Below, piece by piece: positions 27,775 through 36,582 of a stretch of 49,031 bases of DNA. The DNA is from Candidatus Paracaedibacteraceae bacterium (GTDB taxonomy: Bacteria; Pseudomonadota; Alphaproteobacteria; Paracaedibacterales; Paracaedibacteraceae). The notes under the pieces were generated by a model, which worked only from the letters and a program-made list of their open reading frames with translations, searched no databases and was not told the DNA's origin. Both the position numbers and the translations under genes were made by a program. The stretch covers positions 1-49,031 of the forward strand of contig JAIBEV010000015.1 of the NCBI GenBank assembly GCA_019459505.1, written 5' to 3'. Each line of letters starts with the position of its first letter. Position 1 is the stretch's first letter.

Positions 27775-30700
27775 ATGAATAATAATTTTTTTAATCTCAT
27801 TAGTGATAAAAAATTTGGCCCTCTATTTTGGATTCAATTTTTAGGGGCATTTCATGATAATCTTTTCCGTCAAGCCCTCGTCATTATGGTAACTTATGGT
27901 ATTGGGATAAAATCAGGCTATAATCAAACTATATTAATTCCCCTGATTAGCGGTATTGCAATTAGCCCTTTTTTCTTATTTTCCAGCCTTGCTGGGCAAT
28001 TGGCAGATAAATATGATAAATCCTATATTACCCGAATTTTGAAAGCCTGCGAAATTGGTGTTGTTATAATCGCTCTCTATGGATTGGTAGCTCAATCTTT
28101 TCCAATTTTATTACTGACTTTATTTCTAACCCTAACTCAATCGACATTTTTTGGCCCCATAAAATACAGTATGATCCCCAGTATTTTAAAGAGGGACAAA
28201 ATTGTTAATGCAAATGCTCTTGTTGAAGGAAGTACCTTTTTAGCAATTTTAGCAGGGACATCATTGGGTAATTTCTTAGTATATATTGAATCCGGTGGAT
28301 TTACCATTCTTGGAATTGTGATGGTTATATCTGTTTGCGTCTCATTTTATATTTCCCTGAAACTGCCAAACATTGAACCAGCTGATCCCAAAATTGTCAT
28401 CAATAAAAATATTGCAGAGGAAACCTTGAACCTGGTCCAAGAAGCCTCTCAAGATCGTTCTATCTTCCTAAGTATTATGGGAATTTCCTGGTTCTGGGTT
28501 ATTGGGGTCACCATGTTAACTCAAATTGCCTTGTATGGTAAAATGGTATTAGGCGCTAATCCCAGTGTCGCCAATTTCTTTTTATTTTTATTTGCGGGCG
28601 GCATTGGATTAGGATCCTATCTCAGCAATCGAGTTATGGGAAGCCAAATTGATGCCCGCATTATTCCCTGGGGAGCCATTGCCACCACATTATTTATTCT
28701 CGACTTAGTCTATGTCAGTTTTAATGTTCCTTTTACCCAAGATATAGGAGTGGCCGAGTTCCTGCGTAAAAACTACAGTTGGCGGATTTGCTTTGATTTA
28801 TTGATGATTGCAACCTCGGTGGGCCTTAGTTTGGTCCCTCTTTACGCTTTACTACAGACGGAGTCCGATCCTAAAAAATGTTCCCGAATTATTGCTGCTA
28901 ACAATATCATCAATGCCTTTTTTATGATGATTTCATCGATTGCTACCATGATTTTAATGGCCATGGACATCACCATTATCAATATTTTTTTGATCGTTGG
29001 TCTCTTAAACTTATTTGCAATGCATAAGCTATCAAGCCTTGTACCAGAGTCGCTTTTGCAATTAATTATACAGGCAATTCTTAAGATCCTTTTCCGTGTA
29101 GAGGTTAAAGGTATAGAAAACTTTAAGAAAGCCGGCAATCGGGTTCTCATTATCGCTAATCATGTCTCCTTTATTGATGCGATGTTGCTGTTTGCTTTTA
29201 TTCCTGAAAAACTAAGCTATGCCATCTGGAGTCAATACATCAATCGCATCTGGATTCGTATCATCCGTCCTGGCATCAATTTATTACCTGTGGATCCTAC
29301 CAATCCAATGGCAACAAAAAAGCTAATCGAGCTTATCAGGCAAGGCCATAAATGCGTTATTTTTCCAGAAGGAAGAATTACCGTTACCGGCGCTTTAATG
29401 AAAGTCTTTGATGGACCAGGCATGATTGCTGATCGATCTGGCGCCCAAATCTTACCTATTCGAATCGAAGGAGCACAGTATTCTTTGTTTTCCCGTTTAC
29501 AGGGTAAAATTAATCGTAAACTATTCCCTAAGATTTCTCTAACCATCCTACCGCCCCGTCATATTGACCTTAACCCCAATTTGAAAGGCAGAGAACGGCG
29601 ACGCGTTATTTCTAATCAAATTTACGATATTATGGTTGGCATGATGTTTGATACGTCACCGTATCAACAAACAGTTATCCAATCAATTTTTGAGGCTGCC
29701 AGAATTCACGGTATGAATCGCGAAATTGTTGAGGATACTCAGCGTCAACCTTTAACTTATCGCCAGTTGATTATGCGCAGCTTTATTTTGGGGCGATGGA
29801 TTGAGAAAAAAACCATCATCAATGAGCGTATTGGGGTCCTCTTACCCACCAGCATTGGCTCGATGCTCTGTATCATAGCTCAACTGCTCTTTGGACGCGT
29901 TCCCGCCATGCTTAATTTTTCCCTGGGGGCAGCCATTTTAATTCATTCCTGTAAATTAGCACGCGTGAGGTTGGTCTTGACCTCGCGCAAATTTATTGAA
30001 TTAGCCCGCTTAGAAAATACAGTGAAACAACTGGAAGAACATGTCACGATTATCTATTTGGAAGATTTAGCCTCAGAAATTAGCCTTATTGATAAAGTCA
30101 GCGGAGCGGTGTCAAGTTTTATACCGGAATTGGCGTCACGCCGTATCCAACAAACGATTGAGGCAGATGATCCTGCCGTTATTCTGTTTACATCAGGGTC
30201 AGAAGGATTGCCCAAAGCTGTCGCTTTAAGTCATACAAATTTAAATGCTAACCGCTATCAACTGACCACGATGATTGATTTGACTCCCCAGGATGTGATC
30301 CTCAATGCCTTACCCACCTTCCATTCCTTTGGGTTAATTGGTGGCATCATTGCGCCCTTAACCGCTGGTATCCGAGTTTTCCAATATCCCTCTCCTTTGC
30401 ATTATCGCATTGTTCCAGTTATGGCTTATGATATTAACGCGACAATCTTCTTTGCAACCGATACATTTTTAAGTCGTTATGCGATTTCAGCCCATCCTTA
30501 TGACTTTTATTCCATGCGCCTGGTGATCGCCGGTGCCGAAAAATTACGGGAAGAAACACGCCGTATTTGGATTGAAAAGTTTGGCATTCATATCAGAGAA
30601 GGATATGGGACAACCGAAGCCTCGCCTGCTGTCGCCATCAACACCCCTATGCTGAATAAAGTGGGAACCGTTGGTCGATTTTTAACAGGAATACGCTATC

Positions 30701-31227
30701 ACTTACGCCCGGTAGAGGGCATAGAGGATGGGGGCCGTTTGATCATAAAAGGTCCCAATGTGATGCTAGGATATCTTGACCCAGAATCTAGCCATATTGT
30801 GCCCACCTCCGCTAGTTTCTTTGAAGGAGAAGATCCACAATTAGGATGGCATGATACAGGTGACATTGTTTCCGTCGATAACCAAGGCTTTGTAACCATC
30901 AAGGGACGAGCTAAACGGTTTGCTAAAGTGGCTGGTGAAATGATTTCTTTAGGCGCCGTCGAAGAAGCTTTGCAAAAAATCTATCCTAATTATGGCCATG
31001 TGGTCTTAGCAGCCCCCGATGACCGTAAAGGAGAACAACTAATTTTGCTCACAACAGCTTCTATCCAGCGAGAAACTTTAATTATCCCCTTTAAAGCCGC
31101 CGGCCATCCTGAATTAATGTTGCCCCGCCGCGTGTTCGTTATTGAGAAAATTCCTCTCCTCCCAACAGGGAAGATTAATCTGAGCGAAGCAAAAGCGATG
31201 ATGGATCAATTACTGACCAAAAATTGA
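27775..31227 (+). CDS. aas: Aas-type fusion: lysophospholipid transporter + acyltransferase + acyl-ACP synthetase
   Basis: 1150 residues with three domains. Residues 1 to about 420 are an MFS transporter like LplT (FWIQFLGAFHDNLFRQAL). From about 430 to 630 a PlsC acyltransferase has His463-Asp468 in NHVSFIDAML and FPEGR near 530. From about 650 an AMP-binding acyl-ACP synthetase has ILFTSGSEGLPKAVALSH near 805, GYGTTEASP and WHDTGDIV. Together they flip lysophospholipid (chiefly lyso-PE) into the inner leaflet, activate a fatty acid and re-acylate the lipid. In E. coli lplT and aas are separate; the three-domain fusion is known in other Gram-negative bacteria. GAGAT precedes the ATG. An intracellular bacterium could also use it to capture host lysolipids or fatty acids. 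Confidence 0.92.
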   Translation: MNNNFFNLISDKKFGPLFWIQFLGAFHDNLFRQALVIMVTYGIGIKSGYNQTILIPLISGIAISPFFLFSSLAGQLADKYDKSYITRILKACEIGVVIIALYGLVAQSFPILLLTLFLTLTQSTFFGPIKYSMIPSILKRDKIVNANALVEGSTFLAILAGTSLGNFLVYIESGGFTILGIVMVISVCVSFYISLKLPNIEPADPKIVINKNIAEETLNLVQEASQDRSIFLSIMGISWFWVIGVTMLTQIALYGKMVLGANPSVANFFLFLFAGGIGLGSYLSNRVMGSQIDARIIPWGAIATTLFILDLVYVSFNVPFTQDIGVAEFLRKNYSWRICFDLLMIATSVGLSLVPLYALLQTESDPKKCSRIIAANNIINAFFMMISSIATMILMAMDITIINIFLIVGLLNLFAMHKLSSLVPESLLQLIIQAILKILFRVEVKGIENFKKAGNRVLIIANHVSFIDAMLLFAFIPEKLSYAIWSQYINRIWIRIIRPGINLLPVDPTNPMATKKLIELIRQGHKCVIFPEGRITVTGALMKVFDGPGMIADRSGAQILPIRIEGAQYSLFSRLQGKINRKLFPKISLTILPPRHIDLNPNLKGRERRRVISNQIYDIMVGMMFDTSPYQQTVIQSIFEAARIHGMNREIVEDTQRQPLTYRQLIMRSFILGRWIEKKTIINERIGVLLPTSIGSMLCIIAQLLFGRVPAMLNFSLGAAILIHSCKLARVRLVLTSRKFIELARLENTVKQLEEHVTIIYLEDLASEISLIDKVSGAVSSFIPELASRRIQQTIEADDPAVILFTSGSEGLPKAVALSHTNLNANRYQLTTMIDLTPQDVILNALPTFHSFGLIGGIIAPLTAGIRVFQYPSPLHYRIVPVMAYDINATIFFATDTFLSRYAISAHPYDFYSMRLVIAGAEKLREETRRIWIEKFGIHIREGYGTTEASPAVAINTPMLNKVGTVGRFLTGIRYHLRPVEGIEDGGRLIIKGPNVMLGYLDPESSHIVPTSASFFEGEDPQLGWHDTGDIVSVDNQGFVTIKGRAKRFAKVAGEMISLGAVEEALQKIYPNYGHVVLAAPDDRKGEQLILLTTASIQRETLIIPFKAAGHPELMLPRRVFVIEKIPLLPTGKINLSEAKAMMDQLLTKN

Positions 31228-31242
31228 TTGTAATTTAGACAA

Positions 31243-31280
31243 GAGTAATAATTAAGAAAATAAACTCTTAATTATTACTC
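31243..31280. other. Perfect 15-bp AT-rich inverted repeat between convergent genes
   Basis: GAGTAATAATTAAGA (31243-31257) and TCTTAATTATTACTC (31266-31280) match without error around the loop AAATAAAC. It lies 15 bases after aas and 60 bases from the end of the convergent gene. There is no T run, so it may be a two-way transcription barrier, an RNA-stabilising hairpin or an excision scar. Confidence 0.6.
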
Positions 31281-31339
31281 GCTCCTTAGACTCTTCTAGC
31301 ACACGAGGGCCTTATAGCAAGTTTTCTAACCTGTAAGCC

Positions 31340-33328
31340 TCACTTTTCTCCAAGAGCAGATGGTTGAGCAAATACCGTATCAAAGTAAGTTTGAACTAAC
31401 CGCCCTATAAGATCTCTAGCCGAGCTTTGGTGAACCGTATTATGCCGTCCATGGGGTCTAACGATTGAGATTTTCCCCCCTTGGACAGCCAAGTTACCAT
31501 GGCTGCTTCTATTTAATTGCGCTGTGACGTTTGTTCCTGTCGCATATAAGCCCTGCGTTACTTTATTGACCAGCTTTAAATACTTGCGGAACTTCGGTGA
31601 TTCATCGATCTTTATCTCCTTTATTTTTTTGAATCGTTGTTCTGCTCTCCTTTTAGCCTCTTGCTGCTGCTTCATTAAACGTCCATTTTTTGTGGCGGCA
31701 CTTTCCTCTTGAGGTTTAGCTTTTCTATAATTCCCCTTTCCGGGGGAAGGTTTTTTATGGCTTTGCTTCTTTTTATAATGGTCACCATTAATCACCATTT
31801 GAGAACGGCGCTCTTGTTCAGCCTTATATTCATTCTCTAAATTTTCTTCCTCTTCAGCCTTGTAGCAAGTGATCAATTCCTCTTCGTACTGGATGACAAC
31901 TTCATCCAGGGTTTGGAGTGGAAATTCTTGCTTTATATACTCAAGAAGAAATTGCATATTTGGATCTAACTTATAATGCCCTTTTCCACACAGCTCTTTT
32001 AAGAAAAGATATTCTGTTTCTAAAATATCTAAAGGAGATCCAGGGACTCCTAAAAACTTGGATGAGTGGCTTTCTAACAAAGAATCCACTATATTAAGCA
32101 GAGCGTTAATATCTTTTTGATCCTGAATGGTCTTCGGAAACTGTTCTTCTATGTTAGCAATCAGATGATGCAGGGAATAAAGGGTTGAGTCACTAGAAAT
32201 TTGAGCCAAATTATCCCTTAATGCATTACGCAGTCCCTCTAAAATCGTATCAAGATTTCCTGAATCTTCCCGTCTTTCAGAACTGTGCTCTTCTAGCTTG
32301 AGTTCAGCGTCTGGAGATATATTGCTTGAATTGTTCAATGAATCCAGTTTAGTGGGGTCTCTAAGAATTTGGCTAATCTTGTCGATCATAGTAATTACGG
32401 GGTTTTCTGCATTTCTTCTAGTAATAATTGTTTTTCCTAAGCTATAAGGAACGATGCCGGTATTCCCAGAATAAAAAGATATGTTATAAACACCTTCAGA
32501 CTTGTTGATGCAATACCCTTTATCCTCTATTAACACGGGTTTATTATCCGAATTTAAAGAGAATAAAAAATGACGCTCCACAAAAAACCGTTTATCTATG
32601 TTCCCATATGGAATATATGTTCTAAATACCCCTCTCTCAACCTCAGTATGGGGCATCAAATTAAATAAAATGAATCCATTTTCATCACGGGTATAGAATA
32701 AATGAGCGATACGGCTAGGAATGAAATCGGGTTGAGAAAAATGGAGATCCTCGACATATTCAAGAGGAACCCTCTTTAGTTTTTCATAGGCGCGCATATA
32801 AGTATTGAATGTCTTTTGTACTATTGGAAAAATCTCATCTTGAAAATTACTAGGTGTGCCAATTGCCTTGATTCTAGCCCTACTTTTAATAAAATCATAA
32901 GTACTTTCAAAAAATTTCACAAATCGACTTAGTCGTGGTATAAGTTTGTCTTTATCAGGAGAGTCAAGCACTTTTGCTTCTGATTTCATTAGTAACTTAT
33001 ACAGAGCGTAATAGTGTTTTGCTGCGTATTTTGCCTGAGCATAAAAATGAGCTGCAGAAAGTTTTATAACCCCAGGGCTATCCTCAAAAGGCTTTTGAAG
33101 AAAGCCCTCTACTTGATCCCATTCTTTATCACTGATCTTAGTTTCATAAGAGGATAAAAAACCTGTTTCTAAGGCTGGGAGATAGACTTCACTTTCTTCA
33201 AGGGTTCTCTCCTCCTTATTATATACAGCTGAAACCGAAGTAGGCTGGCGAGGATCATCCATTGTCCATCCCAAAGAATTGGCCAAAGGTAGAATCGTTG
33301 AGAGAAGAATTTTATGGTAATTGTTCAT
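31340..33328 (-). CDS. Large exported protein of unknown function, possible HicA-like C-terminal domain
   Basis: 662 residues from the ATG at 33328; a TTG seven codons earlier is less likely. The N-terminus (MNNYHKILLSTILPLANSLG) looks like a Sec signal. Residues to about 180 are helical. About 190-330 is a strand-rich region (ENGFILFNLMPHTEVERGVF, HFLFSLNSDNKPVLIEDKGY). Then comes a long helical, charged part and a basic Lys/Gln-rich stretch (about 505-575). The last 86 residues may be a separate domain: KYLKLVNK, RSSHGNLAVQ, ISIVRPHGRHN and ARDLIGRLVQ echo HicA-type RNA-cleaving toxins (start helix, GSH histidine, HG turn, final helix). That is an impression only. No partner gene is beside it. 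No other family is recognised. Confidence 0.7.
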   Translation of the reverse strand: MNNYHKILLSTILPLANSLGWTMDDPRQPTSVSAVYNKEERTLEESEVYLPALETGFLSSYETKISDKEWDQVEGFLQKPFEDSPGVIKLSAAHFYAQAKYAAKHYYALYKLLMKSEAKVLDSPDKDKLIPRLSRFVKFFESTYDFIKSRARIKAIGTPSNFQDEIFPIVQKTFNTYMRAYEKLKRVPLEYVEDLHFSQPDFIPSRIAHLFYTRDENGFILFNLMPHTEVERGVFRTYIPYGNIDKRFFVERHFLFSLNSDNKPVLIEDKGYCINKSEGVYNISFYSGNTGIVPYSLGKTIITRRNAENPVITMIDKISQILRDPTKLDSLNNSSNISPDAELKLEEHSSERREDSGNLDTILEGLRNALRDNLAQISSDSTLYSLHHLIANIEEQFPKTIQDQKDINALLNIVDSLLESHSSKFLGVPGSPLDILETEYLFLKELCGKGHYKLDPNMQFLLEYIKQEFPLQTLDEVVIQYEEELITCYKAEEEENLENEYKAEQERRSQMVINGDHYKKKQSHKKPSPGKGNYRKAKPQEESAATKNGRLMKQQQEAKRRAEQRFKKIKEIKIDESPKFRKYLKLVNKVTQGLYATGTNVTAQLNRSSHGNLAVQGGKISIVRPHGRHNTVHQSSARDLIGRLVQTYFDTVFAQPSALGEK

Positions 33329-33459
33329 TTTGTTACTTTCGAATATCAATTCTATTTTTTTTATATGTAATTATACATTTTTCATATTTCAAGAATTAAT
33401 TTCAATTTTTACTGTGAGCAATAAATAAAGGTAAATTTAGACTCAAAATATCCAGAATT

Positions 33460-35415
33460 TTATAAAAAACTATAAGGATCTACATCAATCATCAATTGAA
33501 CAGAAGAAGGGATAGCTTGGGTTACCAGCCATTTCTGCAAAATTCGTTGTAAAGGCAGTGTTTTGGGGGCCTTGAAAAGCAATCGCCACCGATGCTTGCC
33601 CCGCACAAAGGATAAGGGGGCCGGCGTTGGTCCATATAGTTCAATTCCTTGATATTTAGGGGCTGTTTGTCCCAGGTGGCGCGCAGTACGAGCAACCAAA
33701 TCAGGATTGGTGGCGGCCAAAGTGAGAGAAATAAACCGCCCAAAAGGTGGCATCCCATGACTTTGCCGTTCATGGAGTTCTAACTCATTAAAGCTATCTC
33801 GGTCCTGATTCACCATAGCTTGCATTAAGGGATGATCGGGCTGAAAGGTTTGTAACAATACTGTCCCGGGTCGCTCTTCTCGTCCTGCTCGTCCGGAAAC
33901 CTGATGCAAAAGTTGATAAGTTCGCTCCGCACAACGTAAATCGCCACCACTTAAGCCTAAATCTGCATCTATCACGCCGACGAGGGTAATTAAAGGGAAA
34001 TGATGCCCCTTCGCTAAGATTTGTGTTCCAATCAAAATATCAATTTCATGGTTATGAATTTGGCCCACCAGTTCATTCAATTTTGGCAAGGATGTCACTT
34101 CATCGCTGGTCAGAATCCGACAGCGAGCTTGGGGCAAAAGCTTTTCAACAACTTCATGGACACGTTCTACCCCTGGGCCGCACGGTATAAGAGTATCTGA
34201 CTGATGACAGGCTGGACAATGGATCGGTATTTCCTGCTCTAGACCACAATGATGGCAATGGAATTTTCCTGTCCGTTTGTGAATCACCATCCAAGCACTA
34301 CAATTTTGGCAACTAAAACGATGGCCGCAAGAATGGCATAAAGTTAAGGGAGCATAACCCCGTCGATTAAGAAACAAAATCGCTTGTTCGCCTTTGGCTA
34401 GTGTTGTTTCCAGAGCTTGAATCAACGGTGGGGATAACCAGCCGCGCGGCTGTTTGCGCATATCAATGGTATTAACATGAGGCAGGCTCGCCTCTCCGTG
34501 TCGACTGTGAAGCACCAATTGAGTATACCGTCCTTCTTGAGTATTATGAATTGTCTCCAGCGCCGGCGTGGCTGAAACTAAAACAGCCGTACAGCTTTCA
34601 CAATGCGCCCGCAGAACCGCCATATCTCTCGCATTATAAATCACTTGTTCTTCTTGTTTGAAGGATCCATCATGCTCTTCATCGATGACGATAATTCCTA
34701 AATTAGGATAAGGTAAAAAGAGGGCCGAGCGTGCACCGACAATAACCTTGGCCTCTCCCTTAATAATAGCTTGCCAGGTTTGACGCCGCTGAGATTCAGT
34801 TAAGGTTGAATGCCACTGCAAGGGAGCACAACCAAATCGCCGTTGGAATCGATCCAACCATTGATTGGTCAAGGCAATTTCTGGCAATAATACCAACGCT
34901 TGTTGGCCTTGCTCTAGTGCCGTTTGGATAGCGGCAAGATAAACCTCTGTCTTACCAGAGCCTGTAACACCGTCTAATAAAAAAGTTTTATAGGTCTGAG
35001 TTTTAACGGCTTGGGAAATAGCGACAGCCGCGTCAGTTTGTTCTTGAGAAAGAGTAATTGCTTGGCTAGAGAAATCGGGTATACCAATTTCTAAAGGCTT
35101 ACGCACTTTCTTCTCTTCCATAAATGCTGGGCTAAAACACAACCGCAAGGTGTTGCCAAGCGGCGTCATGGTATAATCTGAAACCTTCTTTAAAAAGGTA
35201 CGCGTGGTTGCGGGAAGCGGTGGCAGATCCAGGACAGCATTAATCACCTTTGCTTTACCCAAGTACTCTTGCGCGTCTGCCCAAGCAACCCCAATCATTT
35301 GACGTCCTCTGAAAGGGACACTCACGAATGAACCCACGGGCACTTCATACTCTGAGGTATAAGTAAAAGCTGTATTAACAGCAACAGGCAATAATATATT
35401 TGTTTGGTATGTCAT
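33460..35415 (-). CDS. priA: Primosomal protein N' (replication restart helicase)
   Basis: 651 residues from the ATG at 35415; an ATG at 35448 would add 11 residues and neither has a clear ribosome site. The N-terminal DNA-binding part (VAVNTAFTY, PVGSFVSVPFRGR) is followed by the helicase core with Walker A GVTGSGKTE (149-157) and DEEH (245-248). The cysteine-rich zinc region is complete (CHSCGHRFSCQNC, CHHCGLEQ, CPACH). ILIGTQILAKGHHFP and QVSGRAGR are the later helicase motifs. It reloads the replication machinery at stalled forks. The protein is somewhat shorter than the E. coli one. The divergent transaldolase neighbour is common in alphaproteobacteria. Confidence 0.94.
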   Translation of the reverse strand: MTYQTNILLPVAVNTAFTYTSEYEVPVGSFVSVPFRGRQMIGVAWADAQEYLGKAKVINAVLDLPPLPATTRTFLKKVSDYTMTPLGNTLRLCFSPAFMEEKKVRKPLEIGIPDFSSQAITLSQEQTDAAVAISQAVKTQTYKTFLLDGVTGSGKTEVYLAAIQTALEQGQQALVLLPEIALTNQWLDRFQRRFGCAPLQWHSTLTESQRRQTWQAIIKGEAKVIVGARSALFLPYPNLGIIVIDEEHDGSFKQEEQVIYNARDMAVLRAHCESCTAVLVSATPALETIHNTQEGRYTQLVLHSRHGEASLPHVNTIDMRKQPRGWLSPPLIQALETTLAKGEQAILFLNRRGYAPLTLCHSCGHRFSCQNCSAWMVIHKRTGKFHCHHCGLEQEIPIHCPACHQSDTLIPCGPGVERVHEVVEKLLPQARCRILTSDEVTSLPKLNELVGQIHNHEIDILIGTQILAKGHHFPLITLVGVIDADLGLSGGDLRCAERTYQLLHQVSGRAGREERPGTVLLQTFQPDHPLMQAMVNQDRDSFNELELHERQSHGMPPFGRFISLTLAATNPDLVARTARHLGQTAPKYQGIELYGPTPAPLSFVRGKHRWRLLFKAPKTLPLQRILQKWLVTQAIPSSVQLMIDVDPYSFL

Positions 35416-35509
35416 GCGGTTATTTTGGCACAAGATCCTATTTGACATCAATCTTTTGGGGTGGCTTAATCATTTTAGAGTTTTACCCATAACTAAATGA
35501 GATATTCTT

Positions 35510-36160
35510 ATGCAAATATTTATTGATACAGCGGATATAAATGAGATTCAAGATTTAAACGACACTGGTTTAATTGATGGAGTGACCACCAATCCTTCTC
35601 TCGCCGCCAGCCAGGGTATTCAATTTACAGACTTGATTCGCCAAATTTGCGATATTGTTGATGGACCCATTAACGCTGAAGTTATTGCTCTGGATGCCGC
35701 TGGGATGATTGAACAGGGCAGAAAATTGGCGGGCATTCACGACAATGTCGTGGTTAAAGTTCCCTTGACTGTAGAGGGTTTGAAAGCTTGTCATACCTTA
35801 GCGCAAGAAGAGATTAACGTTAATGTCACTTTATGTTTTTCAGCCCCCCAAGCCTTATTGGCAGCTAAGGCCGGCGCCCGCTATATTTCTCCCTTTATCG
35901 GCCGCCTAGATGACCAAGGCTGGGATGGAATGCAACTAATCCGTGATATTCAACTAATTTATGATAATTATATGTTTGATACAGAAATTTTAGCTGCCTC
36001 TATTCGTCATCCTCAACATGTCCTTGAAGCAGCCAAAGCTGGCGCTGATGTATGCACCATCCCCCCCAAAGTATTTCGGCAACTTTATAAGCACAATTTA
36101 ACGGATATTGGATTAGATGCCTTTATGGCTGATTGGAAAAAAAGCGGATTATCCATTTAG
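35510..36160 (+). CDS. Fructose-6-phosphate aldolase / small transaldolase
   Basis: 216 residues, the length of the short FSA/TalC-type family. The Schiff-base lysine is Lys83 in [25 protein letters not shown] and [11 protein letters not shown] are the other family blocks. It either transfers a dihydroxyacetone unit (transaldolase) or splits fructose 6-phosphate; the two activities cannot be separated by eye. In this genome it would link the pentose phosphate pathway, which also feeds sedoheptulose 7-phosphate to GmhA, with glycolysis. It is divergent from priA with a 94-base shared control region. Confidence 0.9.
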   Translation: MQIFIDTADINEIQDLNDTGLIDGVTTNPSLAASQGIQFTDLIRQICDIVDGPINAEVIALDAAGMIEQGRKLAGIHDNVVVKVPLTVEGLKACHTLAQEEINVNVTLCFSAPQALLAAKAGARYISPFIGRLDDQGWDGMQLIRDIQLIYDNYMFDTEILAASIRHPQHVLEAAKAGADVCTIPPKVFRQLYKHNLTDIGLDAFMADWKKSGLSI

Positions 36161-36178
36161 CTTTATTTTAACGCTTAG

Positions 36179-36196
36179 GAAGCTCTAAAGAGCTTC
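36179..36196 (+). terminator. Hairpin after the transaldolase gene
   Basis: GAAGCTC (36179-36185) and GAGCTTC (36190-36196) pair perfectly with loop TAAA, 18 bases after the stop. The following bases (TTAAGACCTTTC) are only partly T-rich, so termination is plausible but weak. Confidence 0.45.
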
Positions 36197-36402
36197 TTAA
36201 GACCTTTCATGGTTAGCGGCGCCACCATAAAATACCATATAATTAATTGAAATTAAGGAATAAAAATGGAAATATGCCCGTATGAAAGTTGCAAGGTTTT
36301 ACCTTCATAAGAAGATAAATTTTATAAAAATAATATTATCAAAAATTTATACTTATTTGTTTCTAAGGCGTGGAGGTACTTCAAGCCTTAAAACTGCACA
36401 TC

Positions 36403-36530
36403 ATACCAGGTCTCAGATTAAATTAGACAAATGGTTAGAAGGACGAGGCTGCGTAAGTGTACAGTCAGTACACGCGCAAAGCCGAGCTGTGAACTAAGCG
36501 CTTGGATAAGTTAAAAATGAGACTTGGTAT
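36403..36530. repeat. 128-base imperfect palindrome (MITE-like or structured element)
   Basis: ATACCAGGTCTCA (36403-36415) and TGAGACTTGGTAT (36518-36530) match at 12 of 13 positions as inverted ends. Inside, the two arms keep pairing with small gaps down to GTGTAC (36457-36462) and GTACAC (36468-36473) around AGTCA. The whole element is symmetric about base 36466. A 71-codon frame across it (36282-36497) has no coding character. This fits a miniature inverted-repeat element or a DNA/RNA cruciform-type intergenic repeat. Confidence 0.6.
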
Positions 36531-36537
36531 CAATTGG

Positions 36538-36572
36538 AGAAAAGTACACTGAGCGTAGTGAAGGACTTTTCT
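36538..36572 (-). terminator. Hairpin downstream of trkH
   Basis: AGAAAAGT (36538-36545) pairs with ACTTTTCT (36565-36572), with an inner CACT/AGTG stem (36547-36550, 36557-36560). It begins 11 bases after the trkH stop on the minus strand and ends in ACTTTTCT, as an intrinsic terminator would. Confidence 0.55.
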
Positions 36573-36582
36573 TCAGACTTGA

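Noticed and set aside
36282-36497. 71-codon ORF
   Set aside because: Half of it lies in the palindromic element, it has no ribosome site and its composition is not protein-like.
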